Assembly: GCA_040437565.1 (NCBI GenBank)
Contig: JBDOQK010000019.1
Coordinates: 1-64,000 of the forward strand
Reading direction: 5' to 3'
Length of the DNA: 64,000 nt
Origin: Albugo candida
Lineage: Eukaryota > Oomycota > Peronosporomycetes > Albuginales
This document shows positions 45,562-56,465 of the stretch, piece by piece. The position numbers and the translations under genes are program-made. The notes below the pieces were generated by a model. That model was given only the letters and a program-made list of their open reading frames with translations, was not told the DNA's origin and ran no database searches. How positions within the stretch are numbered: the stretch's first letter is position 1; each line of letters opens with the position of its first letter.

Positions 45562-48500
45562 TATTTTGATCGTAGACAAATTCCTCAATGACATCGAAGA
45601 TCACCGATGAAGAGCCAAACGAGTCGATCACATCAAATTCCTCATCGACTTCTCGTCAAAACAATCGCAAAACATCCAAGATTCTTGGGATAAGAACGGA
45701 CAGACGTAGGTCAACGACGGATGAACTAAAAGTGAGGACGAGGTCATCCATCAAAGCAAGCAGCGAAGGAATAATTTTGGAGGAGAAGCGGCATTTGGAA
45801 AAGAAAAAGAGACCTTAGTGATTGTAGTTGTGATACCCAGTTACATGAAAATTCTAGCTGTATGATTGCAGCAATTTAGATAAAACAGGTAGAGCCAGGA
45901 ACTCTCAACCTTCAGAACGTAGTCATAGGAGCGCGGACGCGTCCAGGTCGAGGGAAAATCGGTTCGATTGCTATCATCAGGTAGAGTTATAAAATTGGCG
46001 CTGATCGCTTTGTTCGTCACATACGACAAGGTATACATGTTATTCGGACTCTATATAAAGGTGCGGATCTTAAATGTTTGTTGAGTTTGCCGAGGCTGAG
46101 ATTTTGTACAGAAGTAAATGAGTGAATGAAGCAAATTACCAGCAATGTCAGTTGCCGTTCGTGCGCTCCACCACATGCCATCTCCGGCTTCTACAAGACA
46201 GCCGAATGATACGATGTCGACATGGTGCCACAATTGATGCTCTTCAAATTTATCTAGTTGTGAACGGAATGGAGATCCTAGACGGTGCGTACGCGCAAAT
46301 CGGGAGACAATATTCAATCGCCAGATTGCCGGTTGCGTGCGTGCTCCACGAGTGTGTACTGTACCACTCGACAACGATTTAAACTGCCATGTCGGTGGAA
46401 AAAACGCATTGCCAGGCCATGATAAAGCCTGGCAAGAAAGCCGCTACTGATGACCTGTCGGTAAAGTTGCTTACTAGCTAATACATGAATATATACTCCG
46501 TGCTCTAATTGATTTATTGACAATTTCCTGCTGCAGGTCAAGTCCAATTTAGCTATATTCTCTTCATTACCACGGCCTCGGCACATCATTAGCGACGGCT
46601 TGCAAACACGTCGAGGACAATAGTATTCTAATGGTTATATCGTGTAAGATATATCTNNNNNNNNNNNNNNNNNNNNNNNNNNNNNNNNNNNNNNNNNNNN
46701 NNNNNNNNNNNNNNNNNNNNNNNNNNNNNNNNNNNNNNNNNNNNNNNNNNNNNNNNCAAGATCACAACCGTCAAGTGCAAACAAGGCTACAGCAAGTTTA
46801 CGATGATATCACTGTGAAGATCATGAAGCAACAAGACAAACTACACCTTCTTGTGAGCAAATACCATGCAGTCGAAAAAGAGTACGAGTTCATGCGGCAA
46901 GACTCCGAGCTGGCACGAGAAGCGTTAGAGGAGATGCATATGCGTGCCTTTAAACTGGAACTATTGCTCCAAAACATCGACAAGCAAGACCGAAACTACC
47001 GTAACGTGATCGCCAAATGCGCCTTATATCCAGCTCAGCATCCTTTACATTTAGAAAGATCAGAAAAGACTTTACTCTTGTGTCAAAAGACTCTTGAAAA
47101 CCTGCGAGAAGCAAAGAGGATTGTATTACACAAAAAATCGCACTTGGAACATCATAAGAAGCCTCAGTTCGAAAAGGAAATGTCCAAACAGAAAAAGTTG
47201 TTGAATAGAATTGTTAATAAGCTTGAGAGAGCAAAAGAAAAGTTATCGCAAGAAGGAAGCGCCACCGACCGATTGCTACAAGATCGCTTACAGCTGATGC
47301 AATTGGTTAAGGAAATCAAGACCTCACGATACGTTGACAGTGCAAAAGACAATTCTGTTTTACACCAAGTAGATTATGAGGCTGCTGATGCAGAAAATGA
47401 CGCAAATATCGAGGAAAAAGCACTTTGTGCAGCTAAAATGGCATCGCAAGCCTCTATCCGTTCTATAGAAGCAAAGGTAGCAGCACAACATAGTGAAAAC
47501 CTGTGTGCAAAGGTACTGGATGAAACTGGGCTTTCCAGCTTGAATTCTCTTTTAGAAAAATTCTTGGGTTATACAGATCTACAAAAGAGCTTTGACGAAC
47601 AAGTCTTGACTTACGAAAATCACTTGGGACAAATGACTGCTAGTGAAGAGGAACTGAAGCGAGAACTCTTCTCTCTAGAAATATCCGAGGCAGCAACTTC
47701 GAGAGATGAATTAAGAGATCTACAAAACAGATTCCAAGAGGCTGAATCAGTACTAAGCATAACTGCAAGCAATGAAGACGATGCTATAAAGGGTTACAAT
47801 CATGCGGTTGCCGGAATCACAAGAATTGCCAAAATGCTTGGGACCGCCTTAATACAAGCTTCGAACCAGAATCTCATCTCAGAGAATGACGCTTGGCTAC
47901 AAGAAATCTCTTTCGATGAGAGCGAAGTGAATTCTTTACTAGTATCTGGAGAATCTGCAAAAATATTGGATGCACTTCGCATCTGCTGTAGAAAATTATG
48001 CCGCATGATTGATGCTGTAAGTGATGATGATACGGCGTGGTTCTGATGCTAATTTGGTCACTTTGTAGTCGGAAAGAGATCCTTGTACGGATGCAGTTCT
48101 CAGCGTGGTAGGCTCGGTCACTCATACATTCCACTTTCAAGAAAAGTCATAATATTTTGATCGTAGACAAATTCCTCAATGACATCGAAGATCACCGATG
48201 AAGAGCCAAACGAGTCGATCACATCAAATTCCTCATCGACTTCTCGTCAAAACAATCGCAAAACATCCAAGATTCTTGGGATAAGAACGGACAGACGTAG
48301 GTCAACGACGGATGAACTAAAAGTGAGGACGAGGTCATCCATCAAAGCAAGCAGCGAAGGAATAATTTTGGAGGAGAAGCGGCATTTGGAAAAGAAAAAG
48401 AGACCTTAGTGATTGTAGTTGTGATACCCAGTTACATGAAAATTCTAGCTGTATGATTGCAGCAATTTAGATAAAACAGGTAGAGCCAGGAACTCTCAAC

Positions 48501-49247
48501 CTTCAGAACGTAGTCATAGGAGCGCGGACGCGTCCAGGTCGAGGGAAAATCGGTTCGATTGCTATCATCAGGTAGAGTTATAAAATTGGCGCTGATCGCT
48601 TTGTTCGTCACATACGACAAGGTATACATGTTATTCGGACTCTATATAAAGGTGCGGATCTTAAATGTTTGTTGAGTTTGCCGAGGCTGAGATTTTGTAC
48701 AGAAGTAAATGAGTGAATGAAGCAAATTACCAGCAATGTCAGTTGCCGTTCGTGCGCTCCACCACATGCCATCTCCGGCTTCTACAAGACAGCCGAATGA
48801 TACGATGTCGACATGGTGCCACAATTGATGCTCTTCAAATTTATCTAGTTGTGAACGGAATGGAGATCCTAGACGGTGCGTACGCGCAAATCGGGAGACA
48901 ATATTCAATCGCCAGATTGCCGGTTGCGTGCGTGCTCCACGAGTGTGTACTGTACCACTCGACAACGATTTAAACTGCCATGTCGGTGGAAAAAACGCAT
49001 TGCCAGGCCATGATAAAGCCTGGCAAGAAAGCCGCTACTGATGACCTGTCGGTAAAGTTGCTTACTAGCTAATACATGAATATATACTCCGTGCTCTAAT
49101 TGATTTATTGACAATTTCCTGCTGCAGGTCAAGTCCAATTTAGCTATATTCTCTTCATTACCACGGCCTCGGCACATCATTAGCGACGGCTTGCAAACAC
49201 GTCGAGGACAATAGTATTCTAATGGTTATATCGTGTAAGATATATCT
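44166..49247. repeat. Contig overlap: 44166-46656 repeated as 46757-49247
   Basis: The 2491 bases before the gap at 46657-46756 recur after it (offset 2591). The repeated part holds the coiled-coil tail and last exon of the STAND gene (second copy ends at 48152) and its downstream flank. A coiled-coil gene called separately at 46757-48152 would be spurious. Confidence 0.95.
48153..49247. other. Downstream flank of STAND gene, unresolved open frames (copy at 45562-46656)
   Basis: A plus-strand ATG frame of 76 codons (48179-48409) lies 26 bases after the STAND stop and is strongly charged (many Arg, Lys, Ser, Thr). On the minus strand, frames at 48432-48629, 48642-48965 and 48905-49180 have protein-like composition (for example TWTRPRSYDYVLKVES and QVISSGFLARLYHGLAMRFF). 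They cannot be joined by clear splice sites or assigned to a family. A small or decayed minus-strand gene is possible. I cannot support a specific call. Confidence 0.3.
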
Positions 49248-50477
49248 ACTTGACTAAACGATTCGTTTTGTCGACGTCAGCAATGCACCATCTGTACGTT
49301 GAATATTGCAATGGATGTCTTGAATTAGTTGCACACTATCAGTTTTGAGTAAACCTTTGGATAAAATTCAACAGATAGTCATCAAAGGAGTGCATGGAGC
49401 TTTGATCATCCTTCTTTCGCCGGCGGCAACAAGACTACCACCGGAATAGTTCTGAAGTATTTCTTATCGGTATGGAAGTTATATGCGAATTCACCGATGC
49501 GAGTGAGATTCAATCCAACTGGATTTCAATGATGCTTTGAGTTTTTTTGTTTGCCGATATTTGCTTGTGTTTGTGTATCAGTCATTTTAGATTCTATCGT
49601 TCAAGATGAGTATTCTTTACTAAAACGCAGCGACCGAGTACCCAGCAGGGTGAGCTGACAACCCGTAGGTTAGAAGAGAAGAAATTTATCATTCCTGATG
49701 CTCACATCACAAGCCGGAACAAATCAGCAACTATATAAATCCACACCACCTAAAGCTCGATTAATAGTATTTAAGATTTACTGGAAAGGTTGCTCTCAGT
49801 CTAAGCGCGTTAGGAATGGAGTTGGGAGAATATTCTCAATAGCATCCATGCAGTAGGATGTTATTCATAGAAAATGATAAATTATTATAAATAGTAAAGA
49901 CTCCACAGACGTGTTCAGGCAGATGTCCTGCTCTTCACGATAAATATGGATCCAAATCGCTTTTCTTCTCAATCTCTTGAATCAATACCTTCGCGATAGT
50001 AGGCATAATAACTAGAGAACTTTTCTTGTCAAGAGCGCTTACGCAGTAACATCGAGTCCGAGTGAATGAGCTCTAGCTTTGATAGAGAGAAGGAATGTGG
50101 AAAAAAATTATATTATACACAGAAGAAAACTGTAATGTATAGTATACAAATAGAATGCCGGATAATTTGATTCCAATCATCGGTCGTCGTATAATTCGAT
50201 TCCGTTCAGGCTGTAATCGGCTTTCTTGATTGATCGATCACGAAAAGACGTGATAAGTATTTCTGACTTATTGCGCAAGAATTCGGCCTAATGAAGTCCC
50301 ATCATCACTCACCGTCGTCCGTTTCGGATGCGCCAATGTTTTCTCACATAAGAACCCGTGCGTGCTCGACAGCGATGCATTGTATCACAACAACAAGAGA
50401 TCATGTATGCGATCAAATTCCCTTGCTTGAAGCCTCTCACGCTTGCTATTTAGTTTCTACTCGTTTGCATTGGCATT
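49248..50477. other. Intergenic, no gene recognised
   Basis: About 1.2 kb, AT-rich, without a long frame until the SPRY gene. An ATG frame beginning at 50291 (94 codons) overlaps the SPRY 5' region in another frame. It may contain that gene's first exon, but no splice pair connects it in phase. Confidence 0.5.
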
Positions 50478-52367
50478 TTGGATGCATTGGATCAAGTACA
50501 AGAGCGATTGCATCTTTCAGTCCGTTTGATAAAGAAATTGAGACGAAAGTTACTAGAACTGATGGATTTCAATAACCTGAGTCCGAAATATCGAAAAGGA
50601 TTATCCACAAGTCAAGTTGAACGCGTCAAAGTAGGTCAGTACGCAGGTCCAAAGATGGTAGAAAGTGATGTGCAGGATGTCAAGGAAGCCTCCGGTCTCA
50701 TTCACTCCTTGTTATCCGGTACGATACATAGAGCTGCTATGAAAAATTGCGCTCAAATAAGCTTGTTCAGTCACGAAAATGTTGACACAAGTGGTGATAT
50801 CGACGGCAGTGGGAACTTGTCATCGCATGTGCACATTGATAATGAACGTACCAGGTCTCCGATTGGCGTGCAATCTTCTCCATCGTTTGTATCAGCTTAT
50901 TGATGAGATTTTGGACCTCGCAACACCGTCACAAATCGCTTCCGAACCTGGCTCATACGGTGGAAACTCGGAAAGAAAGTCAAATTTTGAAGATCCTAGT
51001 CGTATGTTCTTACAGATGTCATCATGCTGACGACTAAGTGTGTACGATGGCATTAGTCACAGCTATAGTACTGGAATATCGTGAAAAGGAATGTGCTTTG
51101 CCTTGGAATAACAATCGACGAATTCAACGCGTAATGCATTTTCAAATTCCGTTGCGTTCATTTGAAGCTACAGTTCGACTTCCGCCGGAAGCAGTCTCAG
51201 CAGATCCAATGTTCACAGAATTCGGACGAGACAACTGGGGCCAACGACGTCAAAGTAGCTCTGAATGTGTGGCATCCTCATCATCTCCGCGTTCAATTCC
51301 AGTGTCGCCAATAGCTAGGAAAAGAGTCCAACTGGCATTTAATAATTTCTCAGACGATGTATTGTATCAAGCGCGTGACCGGTTACGGAAAGAGAGGGCA
51401 GAAACGTTGACAGGTGTACGAGATCTGAAAGTTCCTCGATTCAATATACGTGACTGCAATGAAGAATTGTATTTAACTTGTGGCCGCCATTGCGTCTTCA
51501 AGGTACTTGTGAATGTCTCGCAAATTGCATCCATTCATGTATCTGTCTTCAGGTTGGTTCTGGAATGTATCGTAGTGTACGAGGGTCAGTGGCAGTTCCT
51601 CATAATCGCTACGTTTACTTCGAGATGTCGCTGTGCGGATTGCATAATGCAGAGGCACGACGTCAATCACAGCGAACAAATGACAGCATGCCATCCACAA
51701 ACACATTTCCTGGCCAAATATCACAGAAGCCCGATGATGAATCCCAGGACGTGAGCGTATGCATCGGCCTATCCACTCGAATGATGCCTCTCAATACTCT
51801 TGTCGGTACCTCGAAGCACTCTGTAAGCATCTTTTTCTCCTAAACGTATGCGTCCTCACTTTTTCCTTCTGATAGATCGGATACTATTCTGCTGGACACG
51901 TGCTTGTTGGTGGGGAGAAACAGAGTTTTCAAGCTGTCAACGTCCGATATGGCCTCAACACAACTGTTGGCATGCTGATTTATTTTGATGACAATCTCCA
52001 GCCTCCAAGCTGCCAATATGAGAATGAGAATTCACAGCGTTCGAGCGATGCGCATGGGTGCGTTAAAGCGCGCTTTAGCGTTAGCGGACTTGCAGTGCGA
52101 GATGGAGAAAATCAAGTTGTGGAGTGCTCCTTTGGAATCCCATCTGAAAGTGATTTATACCCGACACTTTCACTGCATTCTCAAGATGTTTGTGTCTTCA
52201 GTCGCTTCTCCGCGCCGGACATTATCGCTCTTAATGTTCACGATTTTGATATACCTCATGGGCCTTTGTCAATTTGGTGTTTAGATGGATTACAGCTAGA
52301 TGTATCTTCCAGCAACACTATCGATCGGGTTGAAGCCACTTTGGTTGATGATACAGCAGTGTGGTAG
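50478..52367 (+). CDS. SPRY domain protein, 5' end not determined
   Basis: Five exons are supported (50478-50790, 50855-51001, 51057-51502, 51553-51822, 51876-52367; introns 64, 55, 50 and 53 nt), about 555 aa from the first open position. There is no ATG there; the first in-frame ATG is at about 50562. The C-terminal 280 residues form a SPRY domain: VPHNRYVYFEMSLCG, VSVCIGLSTRMMPLNTLVGT, SIGYYSAGHVLVGGE, TTVGMLIYFDDN and LYPTLSLHSQDVCV follow the usual strand order. The N-terminal region is helical (HLSVRLIKKLRRKLLELMD, LRLACNLLHRLYQLIDEIL). SPRY domains are protein-binding modules, so this may be an adaptor for ubiquitination or membrane signalling, which is inference. It converges on DDX46 with 56 bases between stops. 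Confidence 0.75.
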
Positions 52368-52423
52368 GGACACGATGGAGACGACTGGTGTAGGACATGG
52401 TACCATTGAGCAGTTGATGGGTA

Positions 52424-55400
52424 TCAGAGATTATATTTGCTGTATTTGTCACCGCCAAGTCCGACTTGGAGAGTCGTTTCATCCAAAATCCGCTGAATCT
52501 CTCTCTTCGCCTCGATCACCGATTGGCGCGTCGGTCCTTCAATAGCCTGAACAAGAACATTATGAGCCAATTCAACAGGAAATTGGAGCAGCGTACCAAG
52601 TATAATTTTCTCTCGCCAGGATTCGGCTTTCGTCCACTTGGAACGTACGATCCCCTCGCAATGATCGCAGCACCAGTGAGTTCCGCAACCGAGTCACTTG
52701 CTTCTTTTTGGGTAACTTTCCATCGGGCTTGCTGGGGGTATTCGTTGATCTCCAACTCTTCCTCGAAATGTCCATCTACCAATGTGGATGTCTGAGCTTG
52801 AGTTTGTTTGTATTGCATGTCAAGTATCTGCGCAATTTGTTGGGCTTTCTTTACAGCGGAAATTGTATCATTCGCTCCATTCCGATGGTGTCCGCTTCCG
52901 GTCGAGTGCGCGGTGGCCTTACTGCTCACCTCTGCATCGTTTACAGCTTCATCCTCATCCTCTCCAGAAGCATTTTCTTCGACCAAAATACCCTGATCAA
53001 TCTCATACTGCCGCTTTTGTAGGTCAGCCGTACGCTGTGTCTCATTCTTTTCACTTTCATCAAATGTGAATCCTTTTCCTTTGAATCCACTTCCATGATA
53101 TCGAGCTTCTCCGCGTTTTACTTTTTCTTTAAAAGTGTCTGCCAGCGCCACAAGCTCCGCTGGGATGGTTTGCTTTGCATTTTCTAAGGCTTTTACCAGG
53201 TCCACAGCATACTCTTCTTCCTACACAACACCAAATGAGCTTGTGAATCACATCAACAGGGGCTTGCGTACGTCCGGGGAGATGAATGTATACGCGGTTC
53301 CTTTTCGACCAGCTCTTCCAGTTCTTCCAACACGATGCACGTAGTCTTCCAAATGGTTGGGGCAGTGATAGTTGACAACGAGCACGAGATCTTTGACGTC
53401 TAATCCACGGCCAGCCACTGAGGTTGCGACCATGAGAGTTCGGACTTGACGCTTGAAATCATCGATGGTGTAATCGCGATCAATCTGATCTTTCCCGCCT
53501 GCATCAAAGCGTTTAGTACTTTTATCATTCCAGGCATAAAGGATGATACCGTGCAGTGATAATGCTGGGTATCCGGCCTTCATGAGATCCTGGAAGATCT
53601 GATCGCACGTTTGCTGCGTGTTGACAAAAACAAGCACATTCCCTTTGCCATACCAATAGCCTAGAAGCTGTAAAAGACGCATGAACTTGTCACTTTCTTC
53701 GCGTACTTCTACGTATTGTGTTATGTCGCCAGACGCTGTGCTGCGCGCTCCAACCGTGATCTCAACAGGTTTCAAAAGCACTTTGCGTGCTAATGTTTCG
53801 ACAGAACGTGGAAACGTTGCAGAGAACAGCAGAGTTTGGCGATCCGGTCGAATGTTCATGATGATTTTAGTGATTTGAGGCTCAAATCCCATGTCAAACA
53901 TCCGATCCGCTTCATCCAATACGACATAGCTGACACGTTGCAAGGAGACCACTTTGCCAGCGCTCATGCACAATATGTCGATCATGCGACCCGGTGTACA
54001 GATGACAATCTCTGAACCTCTTTTGAGCTTTCCAATTTGCTCCGAGACGGAAGAGCCTCCGTAAACTGCCGTAGCTCGTAAACCTAGATCTTTAGCGAAT
54101 CGTTTCGCCTCCACATAAATCTGTTGAGCCAATTCGCGAGCAGGAGCCATAATCAAACCGATGGGTCCTTCGCCTTCTTTAAGTGGTGGTTGATGTAAAA
54201 TATGACGAAACATTGGAAGTAAAAATGCCAATGTTTTCCCCGATCCTGTCTTTGCAATTCCAATGACATCTCGACCTGCCATAATCGCTGGAAGAGCTTG
54301 TCGCTGTATAGCAAATGGCTCTGTATAGCCATGTTTCTGGATCAGCTGTTGTAGTCGAAGACTGAATCCGCATTGTGACCACTTCAAAACCGGTCGAGGG
54401 CAGTTCTTTCCTCGGACTTTTGTCTCCATCTTATTACGAAGCTCTTGCACCTCATCGTCTGCAAGATCTTTGATTTCCCGAGGTGTCACGTAGAGCTTTT
54501 TCTGGAAGGGTACGTATTCAATCTATAACGAAAAGCATTAATGCCAAGTTTTCAATCATCCTGCCGTTGATCTTCCTTACCTTGGAGTGGTCGACAGGTT
54601 TAATGTCTTTCTTCTTCTGTGCTTCTTGAAGAATCTCCAGTGCGGATCGATGGTCTACATTCTCTGCTTCTTCTCCAATAGTATCCTCTTCCAAACCTTG
54701 ATAGATACGTCCAGTTTCCTGGGCAGATTTATGCACAGCATTACGCCCATTTTCATCGTTAACTTCGATAGATTGCTGCTCCAATTCTTCTTCACGTTGT
54801 CTTTTTTCTTTGATGGCTCGCATGAATTCACGAAGCTCTTCTTCTTCGCGTGCTTCGAGCTCAGCGGTCGTGAGTCCATCCGCGTCTTCCTTGGTTGCTG
54901 ATGTTTGATTGATCTCTTTTTCTCTTGGCTGAGACTGCAAATCTTCCAAAGAGATCACATTGGACGCCGATGATACAAAAGATTCTTGCTCGATTGCTTC
55001 TTCTACAATCCCAGCCATGTAAGCATCCAATGGATCAATTGTGTCTTCTTCTGTTTTCTCTTTCTCATCCGTATCTATATTTCTCTCTAGCTTAGGTGAG
55101 CTCACATGGCCATTTTCTTGATTCTGTTCCTTGTCCACTTCAAAAGTGTCTATCTTCTGCGCATCAGCTACCTGGGCATTCTCTAACTGCTGTTCCTCAG
55201 CCACTTGTCCATTATCTCTCTCCTGTTTGTCCGCTACTTGATTATCATCTCTCTTCTCTTCCTCAACCACTTGACCTTTGTCAAACTTCTCTTCCTCGGC
55301 CACTTGGCCTTTCTCTTGATTCTCTAGCTTAGCTACTTGATCATTGTCTCGCTTTTCTTCCTCAGCCTCTTGACATTTGTCTTGCTTCTCTTCCTGAATA

Positions 55401-56386
55401 GCTTCACTAATGTATTGCTTTTGTTCCTGGGAAGCTTGGCCGTTGTCTTGCTTATCTTTCTGGGGAGCTTGGACGTTCCGAAGCTTCTCTTTCTCGACCA
55501 CTGGTTCCTCAATAGCCTCTTCAGTGATTTTTTCTTGACCCTCTTTCGACTCCTTTACAGAAGGTTCAACCTTGTCGAAATCAGACGACGGTAATTCGGC
55601 ATCAATCGTGGCATCTTCAAGCTCCTTTATCTTCTGTTGCTGTTCTCGCCACATTCTCAGTCGTTCTCGTCGTCGTTTCTTTTCTTCCTCTTCGGATGAT
55701 TCCAATGCCTTCATATCCATTGCAACGGTCATTCTGGGTTTACCTTTCGGAATGGTCTTCAAATTGAATGCAACTGATGTCGGAAAAGTCTTCTTGTACG
55801 AAATCGTGCTATCATAAGCTCTCGATCCTGAACTTTCTTTCCTTTGTTTCGATGGGATTGTATCCACAGCTCGATGATAATCATCCCGTTCCTTTCTGCG
55901 GCTTCCTTTCTCATAAATCTTTTCTGAATCATTATATTTTTCCCGCTTCTTCAACTTTTTATGCTCTTTTTTCTTCCTCCTTTCGTTCGATTCGTTTGAG
56001 GAGACTGATTGTGATACGGACCGTGAGAGATCTCTTTTGCGTGACGAGCGCCCTCGACGTGCATCAGTTTTTAGTTCTCTGTATCCTTTGTGCTGACGAG
56101 ATCGATGACGCTCTCGAGAGGAACTCTTCCGATCAGATCTTTTATGGCGCTCTCGGGAGGAGCTCTTTCGATCAGATCTTTTATGGCGCTCTTGAGAAGA
56201 GCTCTTCCGATCAGATCTTTGATGCCTTACTTTGTCAATACTATCGCGTCGACTTTTTTGCGAGTGTCTACTCTTCGATTGTTTTTTTCTGCTTTTCTTT
56301 CTTTTGTGATTCTCTGATTTAGAGCGTGAGCGATTCCGCAAGCGTGGAGAACGAACTCGTGATCGAGATCGTGACTTCGTTTCCAT
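52424..56386 (-). CDS. DDX46: DEAD-box pre-mRNA splicing helicase DDX46/PRP5
   Basis: PRP5/DDX46 remodels U2 snRNP during branch-site selection in the nucleus. Five exons (54581-56386, 53550-54522, 53272-53498, 52597-53220, 52424-52546; introns 50-58 nt) give 1250 aa. The N-terminus is an SR/RD region with a repeated [13 protein letters not shown] unit. Next comes a [20 protein letters not shown] segment and a long acidic/Gln repeat region. The helicase core has [41 protein letters not shown] and [11 protein letters not shown]5-specific flanks are present: [12 protein letters not shown] before the core and [15 protein letters not shown] after it. A C-terminal KH-like piece reads [20 protein letters not shown]. 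The SR-rich N-terminus and GSGFKGKGF tail distinguish it from other DEAD helicases. Confidence 0.93.
55090..55470 (-). repeat. Degenerate tandem repeats coding for acidic/Gln units in DDX46
   Basis: Within the first DDX46 exon about eight imperfect units of roughly 14 codons occur in a row. Their pattern is V-A-E-E-E-K-x-D-x-G-Q (for example [36 protein letters not shown]). They are in frame, so copy-number change would alter length without breaking the gene. Near 56100-56215 a separate 13-codon unit ([13 protein letters not shown]) is repeated three to four times with very similar DNA, pointing to recent expansion. Confidence 0.8.
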
Positions 56387-56465
56387 AAGAAATGGAGCTT
56401 ATAAATAAAACAGTTTTATTGGACAAAATAGAGCCTATCGCTAATCAGTTATAGCACCGTATTCT

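Noticed and set aside
38205-48152. Tandem duplication of the STAND/coiled-coil gene
   Set aside because: Copies read as identical, begin and end exactly at contig edges and flank 100-N gaps; contig overlap explains them.
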